Assembly (NCBI RefSeq): GCF_040412425.1
Contig: NC_089749.1
Location: 32,067,313 to 32,131,312 of the forward strand
Source: Macrobrachium rosenbergii
Lineage: Eukaryota; Arthropoda; Malacostraca; Decapoda; Palaemonidae
Direction of reading: 5' to 3'
Length of the DNA: 64,000 nt
The position numbers and the translations under genes were made by a program. The notes beneath the pieces are model-generated. The model was not told the DNA's origin. It ran no database searches and worked only from the letters and a program-made list of their open reading frames with translations. The number at the start of each line of letters is the position of its first letter. Positions within the stretch are counted from its first letter, which is position 1. Shown here piece by piece: positions 23,251 through 35,389 of this stretch.

Positions 23251-23579
23251 GGTTAGTCCTGACCCCATAGGCTCTACTGCAGAAAACCACGGGTCTTCCG
23301 AACAGGTGAGTATGCTGACTATTGCTGGGGAAGATACGAAAAGACTGCAACCACACCCAGCATACTTAGGTAAGTCACTGTAGAACTTCACCCTAAAAAT
23401 GCAAGTTCTTGTTTAATTTCTTATTTCTTGTTACCAAAACCCCAAAAGGTTTTTAGAATAAGGACTGGGGCTTGAAACTTGTGGCTTGACCTCAGAGCAA
23501 AAATGCTTTTTCTTTGGGATGTCTGGGACTAAAATTCTGAGAGATTAAGCCTTTTGTCACCTGTCAATTTCTTTTGTAA

Positions 23580-24082
23580 ACCTCCTTGAGGACGAAACAG
23601 TGACTAACCTATCAAAAGACAGGTTTTGATGTAGGAAAAACCTATTTTTGGTAGTCGCTGTTGAGTCCTCAAAACCCTCCCACTTCCCTGACAAAAGGCA
23701 TGGGACTTGGGCTAGGGATCATCCTACATTGACCAGCAGAGAGTAATGGAGCTATTCTCTTGCCTGCCCTGGTCGTAAACAAGATGGCAGACACACATGC
23801 GCAATAGTCACTTCTTGCATTTTTTGACATAGGAAAAACTGGGTTCAGCTTCGCTGAAGATAAGGGAAAATGCCCTCTTATCTTTGAGTCCATTATACTC
23901 TATCATGTGTCATAGTGTTTTCATTACGACACAATACCTGGCTACAAGACCAGGCTAGAAAAATATTTCCTTGATACTAGTCTAGTCACCATGGAGTGCT
24001 AGCACACCATGGGGGGTAACGCCTTGAGGACTCAACAGCGGCTACCAAAAATAGGTTTTTCCTACGTCAAAACCTGTTTTTT
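23580..24082 (+). repeat. DIRS-A copy 2, internal complementary region and 3' inverted repeat
   Basis: 23580-23690 joins an inverted copy of the 5' end (CCTTGAGGACGAAACAGTG...CTATCAAAA) to an inverted copy of the 3' end (ACAGGTTTTGATGTAGG...GGTAGTCGCTG). The 3' inverted repeat follows, ending CCTACGTCAAAACCTG plus a T-run at 24082. The inward and outward copies of the terminal block could pair over about 450 nt of transcript. Confidence 0.8.
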
Positions 24083-24305
24083 ACAAGTGTCTTGTAAAAG
24101 AGACCCTACATAGGGTTGTAAATAGTCACTTTCAACTTCCCGTGGAAGTTAGGGAAAAATTTATAAATTTTTTTCTTATGCCATGTGCATTTGCATATCT
24201 TCCTCTTTCCACTGATGTGTTTTTTTCTTAAATTGGCCAATCTTAAAGTTTGCCTGGTCTGGGGGTGTGCTTGATATATATTTTAGTCCGTCCCTTAGGG
24301 GTTAA
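24083..24305 (-). mobile_element. TTAA MITE, second half
   Basis: It resumes the reverse complement of 54940-55150 (CTTGTAAAAGAGACCC, TAAATAGTCACTTTCAA, AGTCCGTCCCTTA) and ends GGG followed by TTAA at 24302-24305. That corresponds to the left terminus (CCCTTAAGGGACGGGC) of the copy at 54935. With 19481-19840 it makes up one element interrupted by DIRS-A copy 2. Confidence 0.65.
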
Positions 24306-24357
24306 CAGCATACCTGGGAGGATCCAAGCCAAGCTTACATGCTGGAACTACTTTTTC

Positions 24358-24750
24358 TTAACCCACAGAGGCCAGCCTAAATATACATTAACAAAATCCC
24401 ATGACTGGGAAAACTTTAAGGTCTGCCAATTTAAAAAAAAAAAATACACATCTGTACCTACCACATGGAAAAAAAACACACATCTGTACCTACCACAAGA
24501 AGTTGAAAATGAGTATTTCCAACCTTGTGTGGGACCTCTTTACTGAGACACTCATAAAAATACCAGGTAATTTTAGTGAGTTATACATGATCTCTCAGGT
24601 ATGTATATACTGTATATTTTTTACTTCATTTTGCAAAATACAATTAGTACAGCTCACATAATATGGTAAAATATGAGAACTAAAACCAGCAACAATCCCG
24701 AGAATATTTAAAGACAAATATATATGAGAACTACTGGGATCAGATGTAGT
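24358..24750 (+). mobile_element. Related TTAA MITE, second copy, right end not found
   Basis: Starts TTAACCCACAGAGGCCAGCC at 24358 and follows the 54935 element in plus orientation: AAACTTTAAGG, a duplicated CACACATCTGTACCTACCAC segment, TATTTCCAACCTTGTGTGGG, then AACTAAAACCAGCAACAA. The match fades after about 24750. This gives two related elements in inverted orientation on either side of about 50 bp. Confidence 0.55.
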
Positions 24751-25129
24751 ACCTTCCCCCCATGAAATCTCAATGACTATTATTCCTTATGTCACTGAGC
24801 TGAAGTGTGAGTTACTATAAGAGTTGCTGTATGGTTATTTATGGACCAATCAAGTGATCTGACTGTTTTCCCACAAAATTCATTCAAATATCATGACTCC
24901 AAATAAGGATTATCGTATGTTGTGCACCAGTTGTCCTCTTATGCCGTTCCTGGGCATCAAAAGATGCATGCTGCTACCAAAGGATTAATGCTTCACTTCA
25001 TGTACCTGATGTGCTCCACACAGTTTAGGGCTACTTCATGATTAAGATTACTGGGTTTTTACAAAAATCACAAATTTTTACCGTAATATGCATTTTTCCT
25101 GCATATACAAGCCACTGCCAAGTCTTCAT
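24751..25129. other. Non-coding stretch
   Basis: AT-rich with no recognised element or coding frame. Confidence 0.4.
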
Positions 25130-25779
25130 CAGTTCAGTCATTGAAACTCGGTAACATGGTAGCTAATGGTAGGTGGGAGGGTGGTGGGGAACATCCACTC
25201 ACCTGCTGTAATCAGGCCTGGTTTCCTTCAGCATCGAGGACTACACAATGGTTAAGGTGATTAGGGTAATCACCTCTGGTTTGTATACCTAAGAAATGTA
25301 CAAATTACTTACAAAAAAGATTAGATGTTTCACTCTAGTAAAACCTCAGAGGACCAAGTGCTGTCCTAGAGACAGGGTAGCACAGGTTAGAAGACAGATA
25401 CTATCTGGGTCAACCTAAAATGATAGGTTCAGATCATAACTCTATCACCAACACCCCCACCCTTCATCACAAGGGAGAGTAGAGGTGACTGAGCCAAAAC
25501 TATGAGCTTGAGATAGGATGGTCAACTGTGAATTACCAGCATCATGGCCCAACCAGCACCTACTTGGCCTTACAGCTGTCTTGCAGAGAAAAGAATGAAG
25601 TCAGCTGTGGTGGTAGTATGGGAAAATGGGTTTGTGATTGAATTTTTTATTTTTACTGTTATGTTTTTTCTGTTACATGTGTTTTGTTGTGAATGTTTAA
25701 TGTAAATGTTTACTTTTTTTTTTCACTTGCAGTTTGCTTGAGTGGGTTAGCGTAGAGTGAGGAGCTCCTGTTAACCTAA

Positions 25780-25965
25780 CCTGATAAAAACAAAGAAATC
25801 AAAGAAATGAGACAATTAGAAGAGCAGTTGAAAACAGAGGAAGGGATACGGCAGAAACAAGATAAGGAATACAAGGAGAGAATGCAAAGCTGCCAGATTG
25901 CAGAAACAAAAAAACACTTAGTCAGGCCGCTCTTCTTCCCGTTCCTTCACATACGACGCTAAATC
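25780..25965 (+). pseudogene. Short coiled-coil-like frame, unidentified
   Basis: A plus-strand frame reads EMRQLEEQLKTEEGIRQKQD followed by KEYKERMQSC. It has a strongly charged heptad-like pattern and then a stop near 25955. It could be a relic of a retroelement gag or a coiled-coil gene fragment. No start, splice site or family is evident. I report it only because the composition differs from the surrounding sequence. Confidence 0.25.
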
Positions 25966-26499
25966 CTAAAGGGTGCCGATCTCGACACACTTGCAGCAAA
26001 GAAAGTTCAACAGAAGTTGGAAAGGAACAAAACTAGGTGTTGATCTCTCCAACAGGAAGAAGGATATCAATGAAATAATACTTATTGATGTTGAACAAGC
26101 TGACTTCCAGTCTGAAGAAGTCATAGCTGGGGTAAACTGTAGTATTGAGGTTCTTTTTATATTTGTGGAATATAGTTGTGGAAGGACTGTAGATTAAGGT
26201 TGATGAGTTGGAGTAGGGTTCTTGAATTAGGTTAGGGTTCTTTTAGGTGGTTGCTGTGGTATTAAGACTGATAAAGTAGCTTAAGTTACAGTCCTGTAGG
26301 TTAAGGTAATTAATGTATGTTAACATTCTTTTGATAGCTGGGGGGAAAACTATATTGTTAAGACTAAAGTTAGGATAGGTTTTGATGAACTATAGTGTTA
26401 AGCTTAGGTTAAGTTTCTTTTCTGATGTTAAAGTAATAAATAGGTTAAGGAAAGTCAGAGTTTCATTGAATAACCTCCACATCGGTTTCCATCATAATG

Positions 26500-27000
26500 C
26501 ACCAATTGTGTACTAAACGAAAAGCCCCTACACAAATTGCTAGCTCGAGACTACACAGCCAGTTGAGCAGCCACCACAGGTCCTAAAGAGAAGGGTCCAA
26601 GGACTTGTGGGCATTGTGGGCAATGTCCTGAAGTACAATGAGGCAATGGTAATCTGCAGGACACCTGTCCTCAATACCTGTGAATTAAAAAGATTCTTCG
26701 AATGACTAGGGTCATGTCAATGCCCCGCCTTCATGAGTCCTTGCCCATACCGGAAAGTGGTCCTCCTCAAAGGAAGAACTGTATGTCTGCTTGATCACTT
26801 TGTGAAGCCAGTAAGAAAGGATGCTCTTGGACACCACCTTGTGTCTGTTGCTACTACAAAGAGGCCCCCATAACTCTGAAATGAAAGGTCAGGTTCTCAC
26901 TGCAGCAGGGCTTGCATTGGGCACAAAAGCATCTCATCCAGCTCCCAACTAACAAATTCTCAGAGGGACACTTTTGCCACAAGCTCATGAAGAAGAACAA
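26500..27000 (-). pseudogene. DIRS-C tyrosine recombinase C-terminal fragment
   Basis: It aligns in the same orientation with 31400-31800. Shared phrases include GAGCAGCCACCACAGGTCC, AGACACCTGTCCTCA or a close variant, and TTGCA-TGGGCA-AAAAGCATCT. On the minus strand the last reads DALCPVQA-type residues ahead of the recombinase HxxR region. It is heavily decayed and opposite in orientation to the enclosing C copy. Confidence 0.5.
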
Positions 27001-27084
27001 GAGGCAACCCAACCCTCAAGAACCAGATAAGATATAGAAGGCTGTGCAACTTGTGAAATAGCTACAATACTCACAAACTGACTC

Positions 27085-27270
27085 CTCAACTGACAAGTAC
27101 GAATCTGAGGCAGTCCTACAAACCCTTCACCTGGTAAATATACCCCAGTTGGACCCTGTAACGTTCACAGTTACCCGTCCTCCTCTGAGATTCCATTAAG
27201 CATTTGATGGGCTTATGGACTCTGGAACAGAGGTCAACCTCCAGTTAGACTGGAGCTGGAGATAGATCCC
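27085..27270 (+). pseudogene. Possible retropepsin-like fragment
   Basis: A plus-strand frame reads LVNIPQLDPVTFTVTRPP, a stop, then FDGLMDSGTEVNLQLDW. The DSG(T) triplet after a hydrophobic residue and followed by E-V-N resembles the active-site loop of LTR-retrotransposon aspartic proteases (D[ST]G[AT]). No reverse transcriptase or integrase is recognisable nearby, and DIRS elements lack such a protease, so it would be a separate relic. The motif is short and may be chance. Confidence 0.3.
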
Positions 27271-28039
27271 GTCACCAAACCTAAAAGGATTAGGAAACTC
27301 AATCCAGAGCGCTATGCACAGTTATACCATTCTCAGACTACTTTGGATTACATTCTGCCCCTATGTGTTCCAGTTGGTTCTACTTAAAACAAGGTGCAAG
27401 AAGGCAGTGCACTGATACCAGATCCTGAAGGCAGTGGGTATAGTTTTGAACTGTGACTGGAATCAGCTAAGTGTTGAATGCTTTTGTCTTTGGAAGTTTT
27501 GTACCTGGGCACATGAAAATTACTGCCAGCAATTGTTCTATACACTTGAGCCATGTGCAGCTGATTCTGCCATAATAACTAGTATCAAGCCAGTACTGAT
27601 TCCTTACTGTAGCTTCCCCTGAGGAGTTGGACACTGATTTTAGGTGTTCATTGTTTTTAGAGTTAGATTCTCACAAGTTCCTTTATGATGGTATCATTAA
27701 AACCCATGTCTGTCTTTACATGCCATAGAAGTACCAGGGATCCTTCCTATCACAGAGGGCTAAGCTTCACTCCTTGTTACAGGTTTAAGCTAGAATCCTG
27801 TCAGGGTGAAGAAGGGTGATCTTCTGGGTAAAGTCTATGCTATGGTAATTATAGATTTTAGTTGTGATTTCCCTTCTTACTGTCTGGTAGTGCAATAGGG
27901 TGAATCATCAACTGCATCTGGAATACTGGAGGAAAATGGGAGCCTGCATGTCTCTAAGGTTCTCAGTATTTTTAAGATGGAAAGGTTCCTTCAGATGGTT
28001 CACAAGCACCTTGCTGTCTATAGTAAAGACAATGATGAT

Positions 28040-28330
28040 GTACAAGAATGTACCTGCACTCCTATATGTATCAAGTTGTACAATAAAATGCCCTCCTAAG
28101 CTGCTCAACAAGCTGTGTAAGCATCCGGTTCTGTTTGGACAGAAGTGTCTCACCGTGGCACTTTTGCTTAGTGTAAGTCTTGGGGTATAACAGCATAATG
28201 ACTGGACTTTCTTTCTTTCCTTCCTCCTTCTTGGAGCAGCATCTAGGCCAGAGTATCAACTGGGTCAGGCTAGATACAAGTATCTACAGTTTGTGGACCA
28301 AATCTTAAGAGATCTGTCCAAGATGTATCC
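28040..28330 (+). pseudogene. DIRS-C recombinase C-terminus and 3' UTR
   Basis: The reverse-complement match to 31190-31430. Shared phrases include CTGCTCAACAAGCTGTGTA, TTCTGTTTGG, AGTGACTGGA or a close variant, and GCAGCATCTAG. The open frames at 27900-28190 and on the opposite strand are incidental. Confidence 0.5.
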
Positions 28331-28346
28331 CTCTCTGTTCTTCCTT

Positions 28347-28449
<103 letters not shown>

Positions 28450-29469
28450 GAGGAGCAGAGATATAGCTCTTCTGGACCGCTCATTTTGTGTTAGCCAAAG
28501 TTAGCTGCCTTCTGACTTAAATTCCCATATGGGAGATCTCGTGGTTCCCCGAACCTTTCCTTATTTGAGCAAGGCTCTATATAGCCTCACTCAGACGAAG
28601 GGTACTACTCCTCTGGCATCCCATAGGCCACACAAGTAGGACGTTACGAGAGTCATTGCATCTCTTTCTCACTTTTGCAACTGGGATCGTGGCAATTCCA
28701 TATGAGGTTCAACTCCAGTCAGTTTTTACATATTAACTCTCACCTTAGGAGTGAGTTTGGATTTCCAGGGGAATAAATATCAAATTCTGAACGTAATTTG
28801 CACTCTTCCAAAGTTTACAAACCAAAGCCTTTTATCATACTCCCACCTCAACGACTCCTCTTTGTTCCTGTGGCCAAAGCAAAATGTGCTCAGTGACCAT
28901 AGGTAAGAGATATTCCCCCATCCACCCCCAAAACCATAAGTTACCTACCTTGTTACCAACATAAATTACCATTTCCCAGCCTGATACAAAATATACAAAT
29001 TATTTCAAGATTTGATAGTTTACTTGCTTGAAAACAAATTCCTTTTTCTCTCAATGGACATGTTATTCCATGTTTCTTCTTATATCAGCTATCCCATTTT
29101 TATTTTATATATCTTTAGTTAATTCTTCTCACTGGTCATGTATATTTAATCACTGCACCACTGAGATGGACATATATCTGTCAATAAGTATATTCCAAAT
29201 GCCACCACTGGAAGAACGGTCTGGCTGAAATATAGAGCCAACTGGGATTGCATTAGTGAAACTTGTCATACAATATTTCAGATACTATATCTGATCCAGA
29301 TCCTAAGAAGAAATTAAATGAAATGTAGATGGGTATTTTGGTAAATAACCAAATTCAGGACAAATGACCAGCCATGGTTTGGTGATATATGTGGATGAGC
29401 TTACCATGACACACTCCAAATTCAACACATGGAGATGAAATCATTCACATAAAAATTACACTGTTTTTC

Positions 29470-30860
29470 TTGAGTCTTGTCGTGCTGCAGGCCAATTTAT
29501 ATTCTTCCTGTGTTCTCCAAAGTTGCAGAAAAACTTATTTTTAAGCTACTATATAAGTATGTGGAACCTACAGGATTGCTAGTCAACAGTCAATATGCAT
29601 ATAGGAAGCAGTTAGGTACCTGCTATGCTCTTTTAAATTTGACATGACATTTTCAAGAGAACCTTGTTAAGGGTTTTGAGAGTAGAGTAATTCAAACAGA
29701 ATTCAGTGCTGCTTATTTATAAACTTCAGATTTTTTGGAGTAGGTCAATATGTTTTAGGTTAACTTACAGGTAGGCAGCTGCGAGTTACTGTTGATGGGA
29801 TCTTTGGCGAACAAAGACCTATTGTGCCTGGAGTTCCCCAGGATAAGTGTTCTTGGTTCACTATTATTTTTAGCGTATCCAAGTAATATGGTTGTTGGCC
29901 TGGAAAACAAGATTGTTCAGTATACCAATGACGCAACATTTGTGGGTGCCATAGTCTCCACTTGTGAGAAATGAAGCTGCCCTTAGTCTCACTTGTGACA
30001 TGAACCAGATTAATGAATGGCATACAGTAGTTGCTGAGGTATGAGGCTGAACTCCAGTAAAATTAAGACTATTGATTAGCAGTTCTCGTACAGATTTTCC
30101 AACCCATCCTCCCCTTCAGGTGGATGGGACTCTGCTGACTGTCTAAGGCTTTAACTATCCTAGGTGTAACTTTTGACTCACATCTTAGTTTTGAGAAAAA
30201 TCTCATTTATTTATAACAGTGATAAAATAAATGCAACCATTTTTAAGTAACCTTCCTTTGCTAGAATACTGTTCTCAGGCGTGGCTGTCTGCTTGTGCCA
30301 AAGATTTCTCTTTTAGATAGATTGGTTCATGGTGGTGAGTTTCTGGTTCCTAATATTAGCAATATAACTTGGATTATCAATGGATGGTCTTTTGTTTGTC
30401 AATTTTTCATAAGTTATATTTTAAAAGAGGTCTTTCACTTTACAATAGATCCCCGATCCCCTTTTCCTACTGAGATCAACCAGATTTGCTGAACAACAAA
30501 CACCAACATGCAGTAAATATGTCTCACTGTGGAAGTCTCCCTATGGATGTTATGCAATTAGAACTTCAAAAGTTAAAGTGAAGATGCAACACATTACGTA
30601 CTATACTATCCTAATACAAATCTCCTTGTATTTTAATTATTTATTTCCATCTTTATCTACAGTATTTATTCATTACCTTAGTTTATTTTTTTCTTTTTTA
30701 ATAAGTGATCTCTTCTTCCTGCATTTCCCATTACCTTCTGTTATTTCATTTCCATGAACACCACACTATTCTTTATAAGCTTAATTTAAAGTCAACCGGT
30801 TTGTTCCATACGAATATGGTTCATTTGAACAATAACATTAATAATTATGTAATGGAAGGG
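29470..30860 (+). pseudogene. CR1/Jockey-like LINE reverse transcriptase and 3' UTR
   Basis: The plus strand reads RT N-terminal FSKVAEKLIFKLLYKYVEP, QYAYRKQLGTCYALLNLT, FESRVIQTEFSAAY, then IVPGVPQDK (family GVPQGS). The YADD box region follows as VQYTNDATFVG, so the first catalytic Asp is now Asn. Next come ACDMNQINEW-type residues, RWMG and LTILGVTFDSHLSFEK. A C-terminal KISLLDRLVHGGEFLVPNI follows, and the 3' UTR ends near 30850 with an AT-rich tail. The coding frame has many stops. LINE RTs prime on nicked target DNA. The endonuclease part is missing, so the copy is 5'-truncated. The clade is inferred from RT motifs. Confidence 0.75.
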
Positions 30861-31369
30861 ATAACTCAGTTTCTTCTCATTCCTTTGTTCTCAAGTCAGT
30901 TGCTGATACTGCATCTATAACCTCACGCCCAAACCTTGTGGAAACACTTTATGCACAAGAATATTGCCCAAAGCTAGTTCTTAATTTGTATGATATTCTA
31001 CTTTTCTACAATCAGTTTTGGACTTATGGAATGGCAAAGACATTATTTTTTCCTAAAAATGTACCATGCCCTAGAGGCTGAAATCCTCCAAATAGGTATT
31101 CAAATCAGAAGGTGGCAAACTCTGGCTAGGACAAACTGACTGATCCAGAATCTCTCTCCCATGGCTCCCCCCAAACCACCTTGTTCAAGAGGAGACTGGA
31201 GGGAAATGCACCTCCATGACAGATCTCTAAGACTGGGTGTTCAAAGTATAGTTACCCGTATCTAGCCCAACCATGCTGACACTTAGGTCTAGATGCTGCT
31301 ACAAAAAGGAGGTGGGAAGAAAGCATCCAGTCACTCTGCAATCATACCCCAGACTTACATTAAATAAAA

Positions 31370-31900
31370 GTTCTTGGGAGAGATAACTGTCGGGCCAAAC
31401 AGAGCTGGGTGCCTACACAACTTGTTTAGCAGCCACCACAGGTCCAAGGAGAAGGTACCCAGGGACTTGCAGGTGGCATCCCTTTGGAAGAAGAAGGTAA
31501 AGGTTATCACCCTACTCAAGACACCTGCCCTCATTACTTGGGGCCAGACAGTTCCTCTGAAAAGCTAAGGTTGGTACCATATCCCTGACTTCATGTGCTT
31601 TCACATGAGTAATGTGAGCAATGTGCTCCTCAGATGAGTCATAAAATCATTCAGTACTGCACAAATCCAACAAGGAGTGTTCCTGAACAATCCCTTCTTA
31701 TGCTTGCCTACACTAAGGAAAAGGTGCCAACAATCTGGTCAAAAGACATAGGTCCTTTTCAGGTAGTATCTTATGGCTTGCACTGGGCATAAAAGCATCT
31801 TGTCTGGATATCATCAATGAAGTCTTGGAGGGAGGAGGTTGGAAGACCTCTCGAATCTCCCGTCAAGAACTGACAAATTCTGAGTTTTAATCATGACCTC
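31370..31900 (-). pseudogene. DIRS-C copy tyrosine recombinase, broken
   Basis: The minus strand reads DALCPVQAIRYYLKRTY, then HLFLSVGKHKKGLFRNT, a stretch with stops, then TFTFFFQRDATCKSLGTFSL and a Val/Ala-rich end. This is the characteristic order of a DIRS recombinase C-terminal half, including the conserved F-x-LRD-type segment after the last catalytic box. The HxxR box region is decayed. Confidence 0.6.
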
Positions 31901-32111
31901 AAGAATGGAAGAGAAAGAGACAACCCCCCCCCCTCTAAAAACCAAAGAAAATGCCCTTGTCTCCTTGACATGCTTTGCTGAGACTATGCAAGCAAAAGAA
32001 CAGTCTTAAGAGAGAACTCTTGGTCCAAGCTTTCACTCAAAGGCTTTTAAGAAGCTTGGGTTAGACCCACTCAGGAGAACAAAGCTACCAAGGGGCAAGG
32101 GACAAAACTGT

Positions 32112-33217
32112 TCAAAACTCCTCATGAGCAAGGACAACTCCATAAAAGAGGGGAGATCCAAGCTCTTCTGTCTGAAAACCTGTCATACTGCTGAGCAACA
32201 GCTTTACAGCAGAGACTGACAGGAGCTTGTCGTGGTGCAGCTGAACAAGGAAGTCCAACCTGCTAAACAAATGCTCCAACCAAAGAGAGAATCTTGCCAG
32301 GAGATTCAGCAGATCTGGATGCCTCTCAGCTAGAGGACTAGGAGGAGTAGAAAGGGCCATCCTGAAACCCATGGTGATCAAATCACCAAACAAAACAGGT
32401 TCAATGAAAGAAACTTCTAGGTATGTAGTCCCAGGCATAAGAAATGTGACTTTCACCAACGCTAAGATAACTGAAATCTGATAAGAGAATCCTTGAAGCT
32501 TCTTGTTCAGCCTGTAAGCAAAAAGGTTCAGCATAAAACCCCAGAGCTTGAACAGCCTCTCTGCCATTTGATGAAATAAGGGCCACTCCACCCCCTCAAC
32601 CAGACACCAGTAACTGTGCTGGTCTGCCAGAATGTTCAGCTCAATGGCATAGCAAACCATCCACATATGCATCTGTACATGGCAACTTATAAAAAGGGAG
32701 AGCCCTCCTCCCTTTGCTTTCAACATTGTTGCTTATCAGCACTACCAAGCACTCTATCAACTGTTACTGAAAAAATTGCAGGAATAGCAATGCTACCTAT
32801 ATTCCTGGAATGCCAATATATATCTGAGGTTTGTCCTGTTCCCACACACCTGAAATGTACAAACTTCACTGTATGCCCCCAGCACTCCTTCAATACACCT
32901 GGAGTAGCTGTTTTCTGGGAGGAGGAGAGCTCACTGAAACTCTCAGTAACATGTTTCCATTGTCCTGTCACCACATCTTCACATGAGAGATTACATGGAG
33001 CTGTCGCATGATGCTTCAGCCATCCTGAGGTGAGAACAGGCATGTCTGCCCATGCAAAATGAGCTTCTCCAAGATGACAGATAGCTGACAACCTATGAAA
33101 GCCAAGCTGGTTTTCCCTGCATGGACTGGAACCAGTGCTGATACTTTTACAATTTCCTCTCAAGAGTCTAATGGAATGACAATTGCTGCTGCTGAGTCTG
33201 CGAGCATACCCTGGCAC
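32112..33217 (-). pseudogene. DIRS-C RNase H and linker, broken
   Basis: Minus-strand frames 33217-32720 and 32726-32112 overlap slightly. The second carries ELNILADQHSY, VEGVEWPLFHQMAERLFKLW and LNLFAYRLNKKLQGF. These parallel the DIRS RNase H end (LN-ADxLSR), the EW-L stretch and the (D)LFATRLNxKLP signature. The upstream frame covers the body of RNase H with weak resemblance. The frame is open for 204 codons, unusually long for such a decayed element. Confidence 0.6.
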
Positions 33218-33389
33218 TTTGCTACTTGGGTGTGAGATCCATCTTCTCCCAGTCTACCATGATTCCCACCCTGTAAAAAAAAAAAAAAAAAAAAAATAGT
33301 AGGTCTAGATCCAGAGCAAACTCAACTAGGAGGATGTCGGGAATAACTAATCACCCAGGTAACATAGCATGCTCACACCTTGTGAATCG

Positions 33390-33700
33390 GTTCAAGTCAA
33401 AACCAAGGTGAAAAATATCATGCAACACCTGGGAGGCTGTCGTCCATCCCAATAAGATAGCTTTGAACAGGTAAACAGTCCCATTGCAGAGGTACTGAAG
33501 TACTTCCAATTCTGATGGATATACACATCCCTCATCCCTACTGAAAGCATCCAGTCATGCTTTCTGATAGAATACAGCACAGCACATGGTGTTTCATCTA
33601 AAAGCAAGGCTGCAACATAAACTTGTCCGGCAGTGAAAGTCAATAACAAGTTTCCAGAGTAGTAAGGATGTAGTTTGCTGGGAAGCATGGACCCCTTTGC
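33390..33700 (-). pseudogene. DIRS-C reverse transcriptase fragment
   Basis: The minus-strand frame 33688-33392 includes LDAFSR-type residues followed by NGTVYLFKAILLGWTTASQV and LHDIFHLG. It resembles the DIRS RT segment in which YxF-A/V-PFGLxTAP-VFTK follows the first catalytic region. The catalytic Asp pair is not visible. It is a weak match and depends on context. Confidence 0.4.
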
Positions 33701-35389
33701 TCAGCAGATCACAAGTTAGAGCAACAGCTTTACTGCCTGAGTGGACCTTGAAAATTCAACTGGCAATGAGGTTCAACAAGGCCTTGATTACTTTCCAAAT
33801 ATCATTAAGCTTACAAAAGGGCAAAATGATCTCCTCACCAACAATGCTGAAAGGGTTCTGAAAGATTGGCAAAACCTCCAGGAATAAAGGTTCCCTAAAG
33901 CAAGTGTTGGAATCTCTCAAGAAGCTGGAAAACAAATAGCCTTGAGCCCTCCTCCAGCTTCCAGACATGAATAATCCAAATAAATGGTGCCAACTGCCAA
34001 AAATAAACGACTGCGATAAACATAACTTCACAATAAAATTGTCTACCAACCTATGGACTTTTGCAAGACTTTTCTGTATGACAGGTCAAAACTGGATTTC
34101 CAGCTACAAATATGTTTCAAGTGCACTAGCACACAAGTACTAGCAAACAAACTAGAACATCTTTTTGTAAGTGTTATAACAAAGCAACGAAGTGCAAAAA
34201 ACCTTTTAGTATGTGTACAGTAGAGCTCTGCATGCACACTGAAAAAGGTTAGCATAATTTGACTAAATGAGCTTCACGATAAGCGTAGGCTAAGCATGGC
34301 AACTATCGAGTAAGAACAACTCCAGATCTGTGACAAACCACTAGCAGACCTGGGTGTAACAAGATCACATATGAACAGATCTTCCAGCACTCCTAAGTAC
34401 ACACAAGTAGGTAGTTTTGTTCAAACATGAGTACCTCCTTGCAAGTATGTGAGGAAGACCTGTTGCCACTATCTGCAAGCATATGATCCATGGACCTCAT
34501 ACATACAGTGAGCAGGTTTCAGGTGTTATGTCCAGTATGTCCAAGAAGAGACATGGGAAAGAGCCTATCCCTCTACCTTTACATGTATTGTCTATAAAAA
34601 AGCAAGTACAAGATTGTGCAAAATCTACTTAGTATTTTTGAAGAAAACATAGGAGGAAGAGCGAACCTTGCAATGCCTCGACCAAGTGTTCCTCGGGTAA
34701 AGTGAGGAAGAGCTGGGGAAATCCTTGTGACCAAAGAAGCCAAGACAGATTATGGAGTATGCTCAGCAAGGCCCACACCTGCCTGGCCAAAAATTATTCA
34801 ATCACCCAACGGTGTTCTGAAGCTCTCCACACCTCATCTGAGAAAGTGCTTGCCTGGAGCCCATGGGACTTCTTGTGAGAAGCTTTATAAACTTCCCCTA
34901 TTTCCTCCAGCAGGAGAAGGGTAAAGAAGGACATAAGGAGGAGCAGGAGCATTAGCTTGATGAGGAGGAGGAAGTGGTGGAAGGACACTGCTTGCACTTT
35001 TTCACCACTTGCTAGAGGTCTTACTTTCTTCAACAAAGTTGAGCTCCTAAGAGTTGAAGACACAACAGACTCAGTTGCTGTTGTGAGGGTAAGGGAATAA
35101 TATAGCACCTCCACCCCTTATTCCCACCTCTCACCTGGGGGGGGGTGTATTCATGGAAAGAGTAGAGAGGTCTTCAACAGCTAGGAAGGGGAGCTAGGTT
35201 AACTTCTGAAGGGTAACTCCTCTACCAAAAACTTCCCAACAGCAATCAATTCTCCCCTGTAATGGCAAACATTGCTGATTCTGTGATAAATATGAAAGTA
35301 TTATACTGTGGGGGATCCTCTTAAGAAATATGACACCATTTCTTGAAAACAAAAACCCAAACTAAAAAACACACTTTCCATTTAGCAGT
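33701..35389 (-). other. Unassigned interior of DIRS-C copy
   Basis: Expected to hold the gag-like region and leader. The minus open frames 34049-33756 and 35114-34794 have no recognised motif. A purine-rich run (GAGGAG) lies near 34930-34975 and a G10 run near 35139. Confidence 0.35.

Larger units (their letters stand above)
19841..24082 (+). mobile_element. DIRS-type retrotransposon family A, copy 2 (gag deleted)
   Basis: Plus orientation, 4.2 kb. The 5' inverted repeat is 19841-20190, RT/RNase H is 20485-22270, tyrosine recombinase is 22280-23250, the internal complementary region is about 23580-23690, and the 3' inverted repeat is to 24082. The leader is cut to about 60 bp (20420-20480, homologous to the leader end near 13200-13260) and then jumps straight to RT. 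Thus nearly all leader and the whole gag region are missing relative to copies 1 and 3. Frames are broken by several indels. It sits inside a TTAA MITE. Confidence 0.85.

Noticed and set aside
32112..32726. 204-codon minus-strand frame as a host protein
   Set aside because: It carries DIRS RNase H end signatures (LNILAD, LFAYRLNKKL) and lies between the RT and recombinase remnants of family C.
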